The translations under genes were made by a program, and so were the position numbers. DNA of 64,000 bases from CAZVLQ01 sp964628185 (GTDB lineage: Bacteria > Pseudomonadota > Zetaproteobacteria > Mariprofundales > Mariprofundaceae). The first letter of the stretch is position 1. Each line of letters begins with the position of its first letter. Positions 24,882-33,478 of the stretch are shown piece by piece. Under the pieces are notes generated by a model, which saw only the letters and a program-made list of their open reading frames with translations, was not told the DNA's origin and did not search any database. The DNA lies in NCBI GenBank assembly GCA_964628185.1, contig CAZVLQ010000008.1, positions 1 to 64,000 of the forward strand, read 5' to 3'.

Positions 24882-25720
24882 TGCCTGCTCCTTTTGTGCA
24901 GCACCAGCCGCGTGATAATAGTGGTGGCCAGCACAGCCATGGTAATCAGAAATGCCGCACCCCATGCCAGCGTATGCCAGTCATCGTAGGGACTCATGGC
25001 ATAATTGAACAGCGTCACGGTCAGGTTCCCCATCGGTTCATTCATGCTTTCCATCCAGTAGGGGCTGTTCATGGCCGTGAACAATAAAGGCGCGGTTTCA
25101 CCGGCGACACGCGCCACGGCCAGCATGATGCCGGTGATCATGCCGGCGGCGGCGGCCCGGTAAATCACCTGTGGCATGATCTTCCAGTAGGGCGCGCCCA
25201 GCGCCAGGGCGGCCTCACGCAATTCATGCGGCACCAGTTTGAGCATTTCCTCCGTGGTACGCGAAACCACCGGCAACATGATGATGGCCAGCGACACGGC
25301 GCCCGCCCAGCCGGAGAAGTGGCCCATGGGCCGCACCATGATGAGATAGACAAACACGCCGATGACAATGGATGGAGCGGAAACCAGAATATCAGAGAAG
25401 TATCGGATCACCTGACCGATGCGGGATTCACGGCCAAACTCGGACAGCCATGTTCCGGCCATCACCCCAAAAGGTACGGACATGAGCGTGGCCGCCACCG
25501 TCATCAGAAAGGTGCCGACAATATCGTTGGCGAGCCCTCCGCCTTCCATGCCGGGGGGAGCGGGAAGCTCGGTGAAGAATTCCCAGTTGATGGCGGCGGC
25601 GCCCCGAATGGCGACATCACCGAGTATCCATGTGAGCATGATCAGTCCGGCCGTCGCCGCCATGCCGGATACGGTGAGCACCATGCGGTTGGTCAGTATC
25701 CGGCGCTTCCGTCGTATCAT
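24878..25720 (-). CDS. pstA: phosphate ABC transporter permease PstA
   Basis: This 280-residue inner-membrane protein has six hydrophobic segments, the family feature GGLANDIVGTFLMTV, and the EAA-like loop LREAALALGAPYWKIMPQVI followed by ARVAGETAPLLFTA. I chose ATG 25720, which overlaps the pstC stop as ATGA, rather than 25753, which lies inside pstC. With PstC it forms the transmembrane channel of the phosphate importer. Confidence 0.94.
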   Translation of the reverse strand: MIRRKRRILTNRMVLTVSGMAATAGLIMLTWILGDVAIRGAAAINWEFFTELPAPPGMEGGGLANDIVGTFLMTVAATLMSVPFGVMAGTWLSEFGRESRIGQVIRYFSDILVSAPSIVIGVFVYLIMVRPMGHFSGWAGAVSLAIIMLPVVSRTTEEMLKLVPHELREAALALGAPYWKIMPQVIYRAAAAGMITGIMLAVARVAGETAPLLFTAMNSPYWMESMNEPMGNLTVTLFNYAMSPYDDWHTLAWGAAFLITMAVLATTIITRLVLHKRSRH

Positions 25721-26646
25721 TGACCACCTCCCGCATTGACCCTTCTCAGCCACAGTTGCGCCAGTCCGAGCACAATGAAGGTAATCAGGAACAGCACCAG
25801 TCCCAGTTCAACCAGGGAAGAGAGATATACATCGCTGTCCGCTTCGGTAAATTCGTTGGCCAGCGTTGAGGCAATGGAGTTGCCGGGCGCAAACAGCGAC
25901 CATGACAGGTGGTAGGCGTTGCCGATAACAAAGGTAATTGCCATGGTTTCACCCAGGGCGCGGCCCATGCCCAGAAAGACCGCGCCGGCAATACCCTTCT
26001 TGCCGTAAGGGATCATCACGTCGCGCACCACTTCCCATGTGGTGCAGCCCATGCCATAGGCGGCTTCCTTGAGGTTCTGCGGCACCATAAGGAACACATC
26101 GCGCGTGATTGAGGCAATGAAGGGGAGAATCATCAACGCCAGCACCAGACCCGCGGTGAGCATGCCGATACCCATGGGAGCGCCGGTAAAGAAGGGAAGA
26201 AATCCGAAGTGGGCTGCGAGCCACGGCTGCACATGGTCGGCCATCAGCGGGGAGAGAATGAACAGTCCCCACATGCCATAGACGATGCTGGGAATGGCGG
26301 CGAGCAGTTCAATGGCCGTGCCGAACGGCGTCTTCATCCAGTCCGGCGCCAGTTCCGCCAGAAACAGGGCCACGCCGATGCTGATCGGTACCGCAATCAG
26401 CATGGCCAGCAAGGTGGAAATCAGCGTGCCGCCAATTGGAATCAGTGCGCCAAAATCGTCCTTGACCGGATTCCAGGCGCTGCTGGTGAGGAAGGAGAAT
26501 CCAAATTTATGAATGGAGGGCAGGGACTCGTGCCAGAGGTTGGCCACGATGGCGGCGAATAGTACGAGGATGCCTGCGGCGAAGGCCAGCGTCAGTCCGC
26601 GAAAGGCAGCATCGCCCCATGCCTTATTTCCAGTGTTCTGTCCCAT
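25717..26646 (-). CDS. pstC: phosphate ABC transporter permease PstC
   Basis: This 309-residue inner-membrane protein has six helices, FGALIPIGGTLISTLLAMLI, IELLAAIPSIVYGMWGLFIL, and the EAA loop LKEAAYGMGCTTWEVVRDVM followed by GRALGETMAITFVIGN. These match PstC. It follows pstS after about 218 bases that contain a strong hairpin, and overlaps pstA. Confidence 0.95.
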   Translation of the reverse strand: MGQNTGNKAWGDAAFRGLTLAFAAGILVLFAAIVANLWHESLPSIHKFGFSFLTSSAWNPVKDDFGALIPIGGTLISTLLAMLIAVPISIGVALFLAELAPDWMKTPFGTAIELLAAIPSIVYGMWGLFILSPLMADHVQPWLAAHFGFLPFFTGAPMGIGMLTAGLVLALMILPFIASITRDVFLMVPQNLKEAAYGMGCTTWEVVRDVMIPYGKKGIAGAVFLGMGRALGETMAITFVIGNAYHLSWSLFAPGNSIASTLANEFTEADSDVYLSSLVELGLVLFLITFIVLGLAQLWLRRVNAGGGQ

Positions 26647-26776
26647 GCTGTAACGGTACTCTCTGTGGTTCGAATTCCATTCCGTGCGATTCCGGTTTTG
26701 CCGGGTCAGGCAATACTTACCGCAAGTCCGCCATCGTGCAATGGAATTCAGTGACTTGAAAAGCAGCTTGTGAGCA

Positions 26777-26805
26777 AAGGGCCGGGGATGATGATCCCGG
26801 CCCTT
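26777..26805 (-). terminator. hairpin in the pstS-pstC gap
   Basis: AAGGGCCGGG and CCCGGCCCTT are perfect complements with a short loop. On the transcribed minus strand the stem is followed only by TTTGC, so it is likely a partial terminator or an mRNA-stabilising structure. Such a hairpin would raise pstS transcript levels over pstCAB, a common arrangement for abundant periplasmic binding proteins. Confidence 0.6.
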
Positions 26806-26864
26806 CCCTGATGCGGTACGATACTGTAGAGGAGGGTTAATCAGCAGTCCCGCAACAACTCGTC

Positions 26865-27911
26865 TTATTTCCAGATAGCATTTCCCGAACGGTCACGCAG
26901 TACCTTGCTCCAGGTGGCGCGCACCATGCTGGCCACGGCTTCCGGCATCGGCACGTAGTCCAGGGATTCAGCCGCCTTGCCGCCATTCCTGTAGCTCCAG
27001 TCGAAGAACTTAAGGACTTCCCTGGCCTGCACGGGGTTGGTCTGGGTCTTGTACATCAGGATGAAGGAGGCACCGGTAATCGGCCAGGAATTTGCGCCCG
27101 GCTGATTGGTCAGCACCATGTAGTAGCCTTTGGCATGCGTCCAGTCCGCGCCCGCGGCGGCCGCCTGGAAGTTGGCGGACGTCGGCGCCACGAAATTGCC
27201 GTAGTGATTCTGCAACAACACGGAAGCCATGTGGTTCTGCAGCGCATAGGCGTATTCGACATAACCGATGGAACCCGGAACCTTGCGTACGAAGGCGGCC
27301 ACGCCCTGATTGCCCTTGCCACCGAGGCCGGCCGGCCATGCAATGGCCTTGGCGTTGCCCAGCTTCTCGGCCCATTCGCCGCTGATCTTGGTCAGGTAAT
27401 TGGTGAAGATCCAGGTGGTGCCGGAGCCATCGGCGCGGTGCACCACGCTGATGTCCTGATGCGGCAGGGAAAGACCGGGATTGTTAACCGTGATGCGCGC
27501 ATCATCCCATTTGGTGATTTTACCGAGATAGATGTTGGCCAGATTGCGCCCTGTTAATTTTAACTGACCGGCCTTGACACCGGCAATGTTCACGACCGGT
27601 ACGACACCGCCCATGATCATCGGGTACTGCATCAGGCCGAACTTGTCCAGGACGGCAGCCTTCAACGGCGCATCGGAAGCGCCGAAATCCACGGTTCTGG
27701 CTTTGATCTGCTTGATGCCGCCGCCGGAACCGATGGCCTGATAATTCAGCTTGACGCCCGTTTTCTTGTTGTAGGTATAGGCCCATTTGGAATAAACGGG
27801 GAAGGGGAAGGTTGCCCCGGCGCCGTTGAGAGTGGCCGCGGCCTCGGCCGCGGGTGCGGCGCTCATGGCGCCAGTTGCGATCAATACTGCCGCGAAAATC
27901 ATTTTTTTCAT
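26865..27911 (-). CDS. pstS: periplasmic phosphate-binding protein
   Basis: PstS captures phosphate in the periplasm. The 348-residue protein has a signal peptide (cleavage near AEAAAT), then LNGAGATFPFPVYSKWAYTY, GSGGGIKQIKARTVDFGASD and VVHRADGSGTTWIFTNYLTK. The Ser, Asp, Arg and Thr residues that bind phosphate lie in these motifs. A good GGAG site precedes the ATG. It follows the porin gene after 69 bases that hold a GC hairpin, so the porin and pst genes may share a Pho-controlled promoter. Confidence 0.96.
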   Translation of the reverse strand: MKKMIFAAVLIATGAMSAAPAAEAAATLNGAGATFPFPVYSKWAYTYNKKTGVKLNYQAIGSGGGIKQIKARTVDFGASDAPLKAAVLDKFGLMQYPMIMGGVVPVVNIAGVKAGQLKLTGRNLANIYLGKITKWDDARITVNNPGLSLPHQDISVVHRADGSGTTWIFTNYLTKISGEWAEKLGNAKAIAWPAGLGGKGNQGVAAFVRKVPGSIGYVEYAYALQNHMASVLLQNHYGNFVAPTSANFQAAAAGADWTHAKGYYMVLTNQPGANSWPITGASFILMYKTQTNPVQAREVLKFFDWSYRNGGKAAESLDYVPMPEAVASMVRATWSKVLRDRSGNAIWK

Positions 27912-27944
27912 GTTTATCTCCTTTTTGGTTTAACTCAGAATAAT

Positions 27945-27965
27945 GGGGGCGAAATCCCGCCCCCC
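27945..27965 (-). terminator. hairpin between porin and pstS
   Basis: GGGGGCG and CGCCCCC flank a short AT-containing loop just after the porin stop codon. The minus-strand bases that follow (ATTATTCT) are only modestly T-rich, so it may attenuate rather than stop transcription into pstS. Confidence 0.5.
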
Positions 27966-27980
27966 TACCTTTTCAGATAC

Positions 27981-29225
27981 TTAAAACTCTACCTGTGAAT
28001 ACAGACCAACTTTGGTAATGTCCCTTTTGTCGTTTGCAACAAATCCCAACGATGTAACATTCTCAATATCGGCTACAGCCGAGAAAGAAATGTGTTTCAC
28101 CGGCCAGTATTCCAAACCGAAGACATAACGTGTAATCTTTTCTTCAGGACTGGTGGAAAACGCCGCAATCTGCTGTGGTTTATTCTTCAGATACTCATAA
28201 TTGGCGAACACACCCAAATCAATACTGTCAATCGGTAGCTTAGATCGACCCCACACATAAAAACCGTCACTTTCAAGTTGGTCGTTGCCAGCTGCTAAAG
28301 TGACTGTGGTCACGCCATGCTTCTTTGTGTAACCATGTGCATCTCTCGCCTTATCCTTGTTGTTGACATAGCCAATACCAACACCGTAATCATGCGTAAT
28401 ATACGTCCCCTGAATCTGATACATGGTGCTTTTCACGCCAGCCACCGTGACATCTGATTTAAATGTTTTAGTAGCTCTAAAACCATTCACATACTGAAAA
28501 TCCAGACTGACATGATCAAGCGGATGCAGACTGATGCGCGAATCAAAATCAAAACCATTATTGCCGGACTGCACATTACCATTGGAATAGCCTGTGCCGT
28601 TGGTTTCCGTCACCCAGTAGTCCACCAATCCATCAAATAACTTACCCTTCAGACCGATACCGAGATCGGATGAGGTCTCAAAGCCGTAGTTATCCACAAA
28701 TGTCTTGAACACGTAACGGTGCTTGTTCTGCCCTTCCTGCATGTCAATCCACGGCGTGTGCGATTGTCCTAAACGCAGTACTATGGCGTTGCCCAGAAGT
28801 TTTCCTTGCACATAGACGTATTTGACAAATACAGCCTGATCTTTGCTCAGGCCGGCAACCGGCGTCTGGTTGGCCATGTCCAGGGTTAAGCGCGCCATCC
28901 AGTCATCGTTGAAAAAATACTTGGCGGTGAGATACGCACGATCAACATTCAGGCCTGATGTCTTGGTTTCCTTCTGAGCAGCGGGGGCTACTGTTTTTTT
29001 ATCACTTTTATAAGTCGTGTTCAAAAACAGCGTGGCTTCGAGCTTTAACTTACCTTCGTTGTTTTGCTTGATGGCCTTGACCTCGTCCTTGCTCAGGATG
29101 CCCTTGGCGTGTAGAACATCAACCAGACTTTTGTCGTCCACCTGAACGCCGCCGGCGAATGCCGCCGGAGCTAGGCCCGCCAGCAACACCGCCGCCGCCA
29201 CTGTATTCCTTGTTTTGTAAAACAT
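27981..29225 (-). CDS. phosphate-selective porin (OprO/OprP-like)
   Basis: This 414-residue protein has a signal peptide (VAAAVLLAGLAPAAFAGG), a short N-terminal region with a repeated K-A-I-K-like stretch, a beta-barrel rich in alternating aromatic residues, and a C-terminal Phe typical of outer-membrane porins. A segment VDRAYLTAKYFFNDDWMARL and the GQSHTPWIDMQEG loop resemble the phosphate porin family. A Pho box on the minus strand (29274-29290) precedes it and pstS follows. I infer outer-membrane uptake of phosphate or polyphosphate; the exact substrate cannot be read from sequence. Confidence 0.8.
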   Translation of the reverse strand: MFYKTRNTVAAAVLLAGLAPAAFAGGVQVDDKSLVDVLHAKGILSKDEVKAIKQNNEGKLKLEATLFLNTTYKSDKKTVAPAAQKETKTSGLNVDRAYLTAKYFFNDDWMARLTLDMANQTPVAGLSKDQAVFVKYVYVQGKLLGNAIVLRLGQSHTPWIDMQEGQNKHRYVFKTFVDNYGFETSSDLGIGLKGKLFDGLVDYWVTETNGTGYSNGNVQSGNNGFDFDSRISLHPLDHVSLDFQYVNGFRATKTFKSDVTVAGVKSTMYQIQGTYITHDYGVGIGYVNNKDKARDAHGYTKKHGVTTVTLAAGNDQLESDGFYVWGRSKLPIDSIDLGVFANYEYLKNKPQQIAAFSTSPEEKITRYVFGLEYWPVKHISFSAVADIENVTSLGFVANDKRDITKVGLYSQVEF

Positions 29226-29273
29226 TCACTTCCTCCTTGTGAATCGAGATGCGGCGAACAGTATGCGGCGAAT

Positions 29274-29290
29274 GTGACATGCGTATGACA
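29274..29290 (-). promoter_or_regulatory. Pho box for the porin-pst operon
   Basis: On the minus strand TGTCAT (29290-29285) and TGTCAC (29279-29274) are direct repeats 11 bases apart, the PhoB spacing. They lie about 50 bases upstream of the porin ATG, and are best placed to activate the porin and, by read-through, pstS. Confidence 0.7.
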
Positions 29291-29299
29291 TATTTTCCG

Positions 29300-29338
29300 T
29301 GTCATCTTCCTGTCATATGGACGACATCCTCTTGTCAT
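29300..29338 (+). promoter_or_regulatory. multiple Pho box for the cyclic-nucleotide-binding gene
   Basis: On the plus strand TGTCAT occurs at 29300, 29311 and 29333, with a degraded CGACAT at 29322. All are in an 11-base register, giving up to four PhoB half sites. The last is about 45 bases before the ATG at 29382. With the minus-strand box next to it, one compact control region may serve both directions. Confidence 0.7.
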
Positions 29339-29381
29339 GTACGGGTATCAGGATACGGCCAAACCAGAAGGAGGTTTCAAG

Positions 29382-29888
29382 ATGAGTCAAGCCAGTCTGA
29401 CGGCATTTATCGCGTCCGTTTCCGCCAATCCGCATTTCATGCGTTTTCGCACCATGCCTATTGGCCAGGAACTGGAGGTACGCGATGCCATGGTGCTGTT
29501 TTCATGCCTTGAGGAACAATACGTTAAAAACGGTCAGGTTCTGTATGAGGCCGGTACGGAATCGGAACGAACCATGTATCTGCTGCTGGAAGGAAGTGTG
29601 TCCGTACGCGATGTCTCCGGCAATATCTACTCTACGCTGAGGCCCGGGGACGTATTCGGGCTGTTTTCATTCCTGGAGGACAGGCCGCATTCGGCGACCG
29701 TGGTGGCGCAAAGCGATATTGTGGCGCTGACGATCCGGCGAGCCTATTTCGATCTCATTACCCTGGAAGATCCGACGCTCGGCAATCAACTGCTGCGTTT
29801 CATGTTTCGCCTGCTTTCCCGTACATCGCTAAAATTGGAAGTGGAGTATGCCGCGCTCCGGGATTACGCCCTGGGGTTTCGCTCCTGA
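29382..29888 (+). CDS. cyclic-nucleotide-binding-domain protein in the Pho regulon
   Basis: This 168-residue protein begins MSQASLTAFIASVSANPHF behind an AAGGAGG site. Residues about 45-140 form a cNMP-binding beta-roll: YVKNGQVLYEAGTESERTMY, LLLEGSVSVRD, LRPGDVFGLFSFLEDRPHSA. In the phosphate-binding cassette the usual G-E is G-L, so cyclic nucleotide binding is doubtful. No helix-turn-helix follows, so it is not a Crp-type DNA-binding protein. Pho boxes upstream and phoB-phoR downstream suggest a role in phosphate signalling. Upstream ATG 29337 is rejected because of the better ribosome site. Function unknown. Confidence 0.75.
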   Translation: MSQASLTAFIASVSANPHFMRFRTMPIGQELEVRDAMVLFSCLEEQYVKNGQVLYEAGTESERTMYLLLEGSVSVRDVSGNIYSTLRPGDVFGLFSFLEDRPHSATVVAQSDIVALTIRRAYFDLITLEDPTLGNQLLRFMFRLLSRTSLKLEVEYAALRDYALGFRS

Positions 29889-29937
29889 TATTCAGGTTAA
29901 GCGTGGTTTTTTCACCATTGAGGTTATGAAGGAATTA

Positions 29938-29968
29938 AAGAGTTTGCGGGGTTAATCCCCGCGCTCTT
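29938..29968 (+). terminator. GC hairpin before phoB
   Basis: AAGAG, TTT, GCGGGG, a TTAAT loop, CCCCGC, G and CTCTT form a long interrupted stem about 50 bases after the cyclic-nucleotide-binding gene. No T-run follows, so it may be a weak terminator or processing structure between that gene and phoB. Confidence 0.4.
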
Positions 29969-30028
29969 CATGCCCTTCGTGGGCAACAGGAATGAGGCTT
30001 GTGCTTGTCATACTGCCATGGATTATCC

Positions 30029-30748
30029 ATGATGGACATTATGGATAGTGACCCGCGCCAGATTCTGATCGTTGAGGATGATACGCCGATTGCGCGCCTG
30101 ATGCAGATGCATGTTCAGGCGGGGGGACATCGTGCGTGTTGCTGCGCGGATGGCAACAAGGCCATTGAATTGTTGCAGGAGCATTCCTTCAAGCTGATCA
30201 TCCTTGATCGCATGCTGCCGGGCGCCGACGGCATGCGGGTGTTGCGTTTTATTCGCCGGACCAGTCAGGAAGAAATGATTCCCGTGTTGATGGTGACGGC
30301 GCTCGACCGGACTGCCGATCGCATTCAGGGCCTGAATGAAGGTGCGGACGACTATTTGTCCAAGCCCTTTGAGCCCGACGAACTGATGGCGCGCGTGCAG
30401 GCCCTGTTACGCAGAAGCATGCCGGCCGATACGGGCCGGTTGCGTGCCGGCGGCATTGAGGTTAACCCTGATATCTATGAGGTGAGCGTGAATGGCCGTT
30501 CCATTACCCTGCGCCCGCTTGAATATCGACTGCTCCAGTTTCTGATGAAAAAGCCGGGCAAGACGCGCAGCCGCGAATACCTGCTGAACCATGTCTGGGG
30601 ACGTGATGCCTTTGTTGAACCCAGGACCGTGGATGTTACCGTCAAGCGTCTGCGCAAGGCGCTGAAGGCATGCGGCGCCGGAGATTGTGTGGAAACCGTG
30701 CGTGGCATGGGTTACCGATTTTATACCAGGAGCCTGTCGGACTTATGA
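30029..30748 (+). CDS. phoB: phosphate response regulator PhoB
   Basis: PhoB binds Pho boxes when phosphorylated by PhoR. The roughly 239-residue protein has a receiver domain (QILIVEDDTPIARLMQMHV, phospho-acceptor Asp in LIILDRMLPGADGMRVL, Lys in YLSKPFEPDEL) and a winged-helix output domain (SVNGRSITLRPLEYRLLQFL, VEPRTVDVTVKRLRKAL, VRGMGYRFY). It belongs to the OmpR/PhoB family; the PhoB name rests on neighbours. Several in-frame starts exist (29999 TTG, 30029, 30032, 30041); I chose the first ATG at 30029. The last residues TRSLSDL are encoded by a sequence matching a mobile-element end and are not typical of PhoB. Confidence 0.88.
   Translation: MMDIMDSDPRQILIVEDDTPIARLMQMHVQAGGHRACCCADGNKAIELLQEHSFKLIILDRMLPGADGMRVLRFIRRTSQEEMIPVLMVTALDRTADRIQGLNEGADDYLSKPFEPDELMARVQALLRRSMPADTGRLRAGGIEVNPDIYEVSVNGRSITLRPLEYRLLQFLMKKPGKTRSREYLLNHVWGRDAFVEPRTVDVTVKRLRKALKACGAGDCVETVRGMGYRFYTRSLSDL
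30728..30748 (+). mobile_element. solo terminal repeat of family B at the phoB-phoR junction
   Basis: AGGAGCCTGTCGGACTTATG, starting at 30728, matches the left end of the element at 60780-61050 at 20 of 21 bases. No partner repeat is found nearby. It encodes the end of phoB, its TGA, and the overlapping phoR ATG. I read it as a scar left by excision or deletion of a family B element. Confidence 0.6.
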
Positions 30749-31914
30749 TTTCCGGCTGGTGGCTTTTGCCGCCGTTGTTTCTGTGGGGAATGCATGCCAC
30801 ATGGCAGCGCAGGCAGTTGCGCCGGCTGGAACATGGAATGTGGCAATTGCGCTCGGCCCATGAGCATCTTGAGCAGCGTTTCAGGCGTCGCAGTGACCGG
30901 CTTGATGCCCTGTTTGCCAGTGTGAATGAAGCTATTCTTCGCCTGGATATACAGGGAAATGTTGTAGCCCTTAATGAGCGTGCCCGGCGCGTATTCAGTT
31001 TGCCGCGAAATATGCATCCGCCTCAACCCATGACCGCCCTGTATCGCCGGCCGCAATGGAATAAAGCCGTTAAAAAGGCGCTGAAACAATTGCCCGAACC
31101 CGCCCGACTCCCCGATATTCATTTGCAGGACTGCGTGCTTGCGGCAAGGCTGGCGCCGCTGGAAAACGGGCAGGCGCTGCTTTTGTGCCTCGATGTGAGC
31201 AGACAGAGGGAACTGGAGGCGCAGCGTGAGCAACTGGTGCGCGACCTGATGCACGATCTGAAGACGCCACTGACTTCGATCCTGGGCTACGCACGCACGA
31301 TTGAACAGCTTGGCGATGACAAGTCCGTGCGCCGGGAATCCGCCGGCATTATCGCCCGTGAGGCAAGGCGGCTGAACCACTTGCTGGAATCCATGCTGAC
31401 GCTCGATCAGGCCGGAACCCGACAGCCTGAAACCGGCGTGCATTGCGATATCAGGGAAGTGGTGAAGGAAATGACATACCTGATGAAGCCGGCGGCCAAA
31501 GCCGCCGGCGTGAGGTTCGAAACAGAAGTGACACCGGAAATTCGTGCCTTTCCCATGGACAGCGGTGATCTGCATCGTTTAATGACGAATCTGGTGGATA
31601 ATGCCATCCGTTATTCCCCTGAAAATGGCAGGGTGTGCCTGGGCGTGAGTCGTCGGGGTGATCACATCGAACTGCATGTGACTGACGAAGGACCGGGTAT
31701 TGCCCCCAGGCATCTTCCCCATGTCACCGAGCGCTTCTATCGCGCTGATGACAGCCGCAGCAAGGGTGGCGGCGGTCATGGCGTGGGCCTTGCCATTGTG
31801 GCGGAAACCGTGGCCCGTTATGGTGGAGAGCTCACGCTTGCGAACCGCTCGAAGGGCGGGCTTGTGGTCAGGGTGCGGATACCCGTTCGGGAGGGCAGGG
31901 CAAGCCCTGCTTGA
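30745..31914 (+). CDS. phoR: phosphate sensor histidine kinase PhoR
   Basis: PhoR phosphorylates PhoB in phosphate limitation. The 389-residue protein has a short N-terminal membrane segment (GWWLLPPLFLWGMHATW), a PAS-like domain (DALFASVNEAILRLDIQGNV), the H-box MHDLKTPLTSILGYARTIEQ and the ATPase domain with N-box LMTNLVDNAIRYSPENG, DEGPGIA and GGHGVGLAI. The ATG at 30745 overlaps the phoB stop as ATGA. There is no large periplasmic loop, as in PhoR proteins that sense through Pst and PhoU. An upstream in-frame start at 30670 lies inside phoB and is rejected. Confidence 0.92.
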   Translation: MISGWWLLPPLFLWGMHATWQRRQLRRLEHGMWQLRSAHEHLEQRFRRRSDRLDALFASVNEAILRLDIQGNVVALNERARRVFSLPRNMHPPQPMTALYRRPQWNKAVKKALKQLPEPARLPDIHLQDCVLAARLAPLENGQALLLCLDVSRQRELEAQREQLVRDLMHDLKTPLTSILGYARTIEQLGDDKSVRRESAGIIAREARRLNHLLESMLTLDQAGTRQPETGVHCDIREVVKEMTYLMKPAAKAAGVRFETEVTPEIRAFPMDSGDLHRLMTNLVDNAIRYSPENGRVCLGVSRRGDHIELHVTDEGPGIAPRHLPHVTERFYRADDSRSKGGGGHGVGLAIVAETVARYGGELTLANRSKGGLVVRVRIPVREGRASPA

Positions 31915-32012
31915 TTGGCCGCATGTAAGCGGAGCGCACGTTATACGACATTATTTGATCCGGCATGACCGCTTTTACCGCGAGCCGGCCGCCGGACGTG
32001 GGGGGGGGTAGC

Positions 32013-33332
32013 ATGCATCTGCATATCATCCAGCCTACAACCTACACTACGGATGGACGCCTGTTTCAGACCGGCAAGCGTCGTCTGATGAGTCTTTGCT
32101 TGCCCTATCTCGCCGCCCTGACGCCGAAAGAGTGGCATGTTCGCGTGTTTGATGAACGTTTGACGCCCGTGGATTTTGATACCCCCTGTGATGTGGCGGC
32201 GATTACCGTCTGGACCCGATTCTCCCGACGCGCCTATGAAATTGCCGCTGAATACAGAAAACGCGGCATCCCGGTTCTCATGGGTGGGCCGCACACTTAT
32301 TTTTACGCCGATGAAGTGGCCGGACATTGCGATGCCTGCGCCGTCGGAGAGGCGGACAGCATCTGGAAGGATATGCTTGCGGATGCGGCCGCGGGGTGTT
32401 TGAAAAAGGTGTATGCACAACGGCCGTTGCCGGACATGAAGGGGTTGCCCCACCCGCGTTACGACATGATTCCCTTTCACCATTATCCACATCCCCGGGT
32501 ATTCCAGGTGCAGACCACGCGGGGCTGCCCGTTCGGCTGTGACTTCTGCGAGGAGACGATCCTGTACGGCAAGAAGTTCCGTTCGCGGCCGCACGAGGAA
32601 GTGGCGGAGGAAATTCGCTATATCAAATCATTGGGCGGGCGCATTATTTTCTTTGCCGATTCGGTGTTTGGCGGCGCCAAGCGCAACTGTCAGCAGTTGC
32701 TGGAGACGCTGGTTCCGTTGAAGATCAAGTGGGCCAGTCTCTGGCCCATGAATTATTGTGTTGATGAAGAGATGGTGAAGCTTGCCAGGAAATCGGGCTG
32801 CCTCCATTTGAATATGGGCATGGAATCAGTGGATGAGGGAACGATTCTCTCGATGAAAAAGCGTCAGAACAAGGTCGGTCATTACGATGAGGCATTGAAC
32901 AATCTACAGCGTTGCGGCATTACCTATTCGCTTAATTTTGTGTTCGGCTGGGATACGGAGGCCGATTCAGTTTATGACGCGACCCTGCAATACCTTGAAG
33001 ACAACAAGGTTCCGATGGCATTCTTTAATATCCTCAATCCCCGCCGCGGCACGGGCATTTACCATGAGCTGAAAAGGGAAGGGCGTCTCAGGGATGAAGC
33101 TCGTCTGAGCAGGATCGCCGGCATGAATTGCCAGTTTACGCCGAAAAACATGTCATCCGAGGAACTGGTGGAACGCGTCAACGCATTGCATCAGCGTTTT
33201 TATTCGCCACGCTCAATTGTCCGGCGTATGCGTCCGGGCATCAGGCCGGATTTCTGGGGTATGCTGGTATTCAATCTTTATCAGTGGAATGAGGCCCGCA
33301 AGTCCGGCTTCGGCAATCTCGATCCATTTTAA
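32013..33332 (+). CDS. B12-binding-domain radical SAM protein
   Basis: This 439-residue protein has an N-terminal cobalamin-binding-like Rossmann region (MHLHIIQPTTYTTDGRLFQ through VLMGGPHTYFYADEV) and a radical SAM core with the iron-sulfur motif C-P-F-G-C-D-F-C in TTRGCPFGCDFCEETI. The GGRIIFFADSVFGGAKR stretch and a TIM-barrel-like tail follow. Such enzymes carry out methylations or ring rearrangements. It stands just before hopanoid-related genes, so a role in lipid tailoring is possible, but the sequence is not clearly HpnP or HpnJ. The start is set at ATG 32013, behind a run of G that may mimic a ribosome site. Confidence 0.75.
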   Translation: MHLHIIQPTTYTTDGRLFQTGKRRLMSLCLPYLAALTPKEWHVRVFDERLTPVDFDTPCDVAAITVWTRFSRRAYEIAAEYRKRGIPVLMGGPHTYFYADEVAGHCDACAVGEADSIWKDMLADAAAGCLKKVYAQRPLPDMKGLPHPRYDMIPFHHYPHPRVFQVQTTRGCPFGCDFCEETILYGKKFRSRPHEEVAEEIRYIKSLGGRIIFFADSVFGGAKRNCQQLLETLVPLKIKWASLWPMNYCVDEEMVKLARKSGCLHLNMGMESVDEGTILSMKKRQNKVGHYDEALNNLQRCGITYSLNFVFGWDTEADSVYDATLQYLEDNKVPMAFFNILNPRRGTGIYHELKREGRLRDEARLSRIAGMNCQFTPKNMSSEELVERVNALHQRFYSPRSIVRRMRPGIRPDFWGMLVFNLYQWNEARKSGFGNLDPF

Positions 33333-33478
33333 GTCCGCTCTCCAACCACGTCACTGTGCCAGGCGTATGAAGTTTCTGGCCGGCCACCGACGAATTATAA
33401 AATATGAGATGCATCTTCCGGAGCAACATGTCTCCCCGGATGAGATCGACCGGACATCACTTTATATACATGCTGTGA

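Noticed and set aside
30670..30744. Upstream start of phoR
   Set aside because: It lies within phoB in another frame; the ATGA overlap at 30745 is the normal coupling and gives a proper membrane-anchored start.
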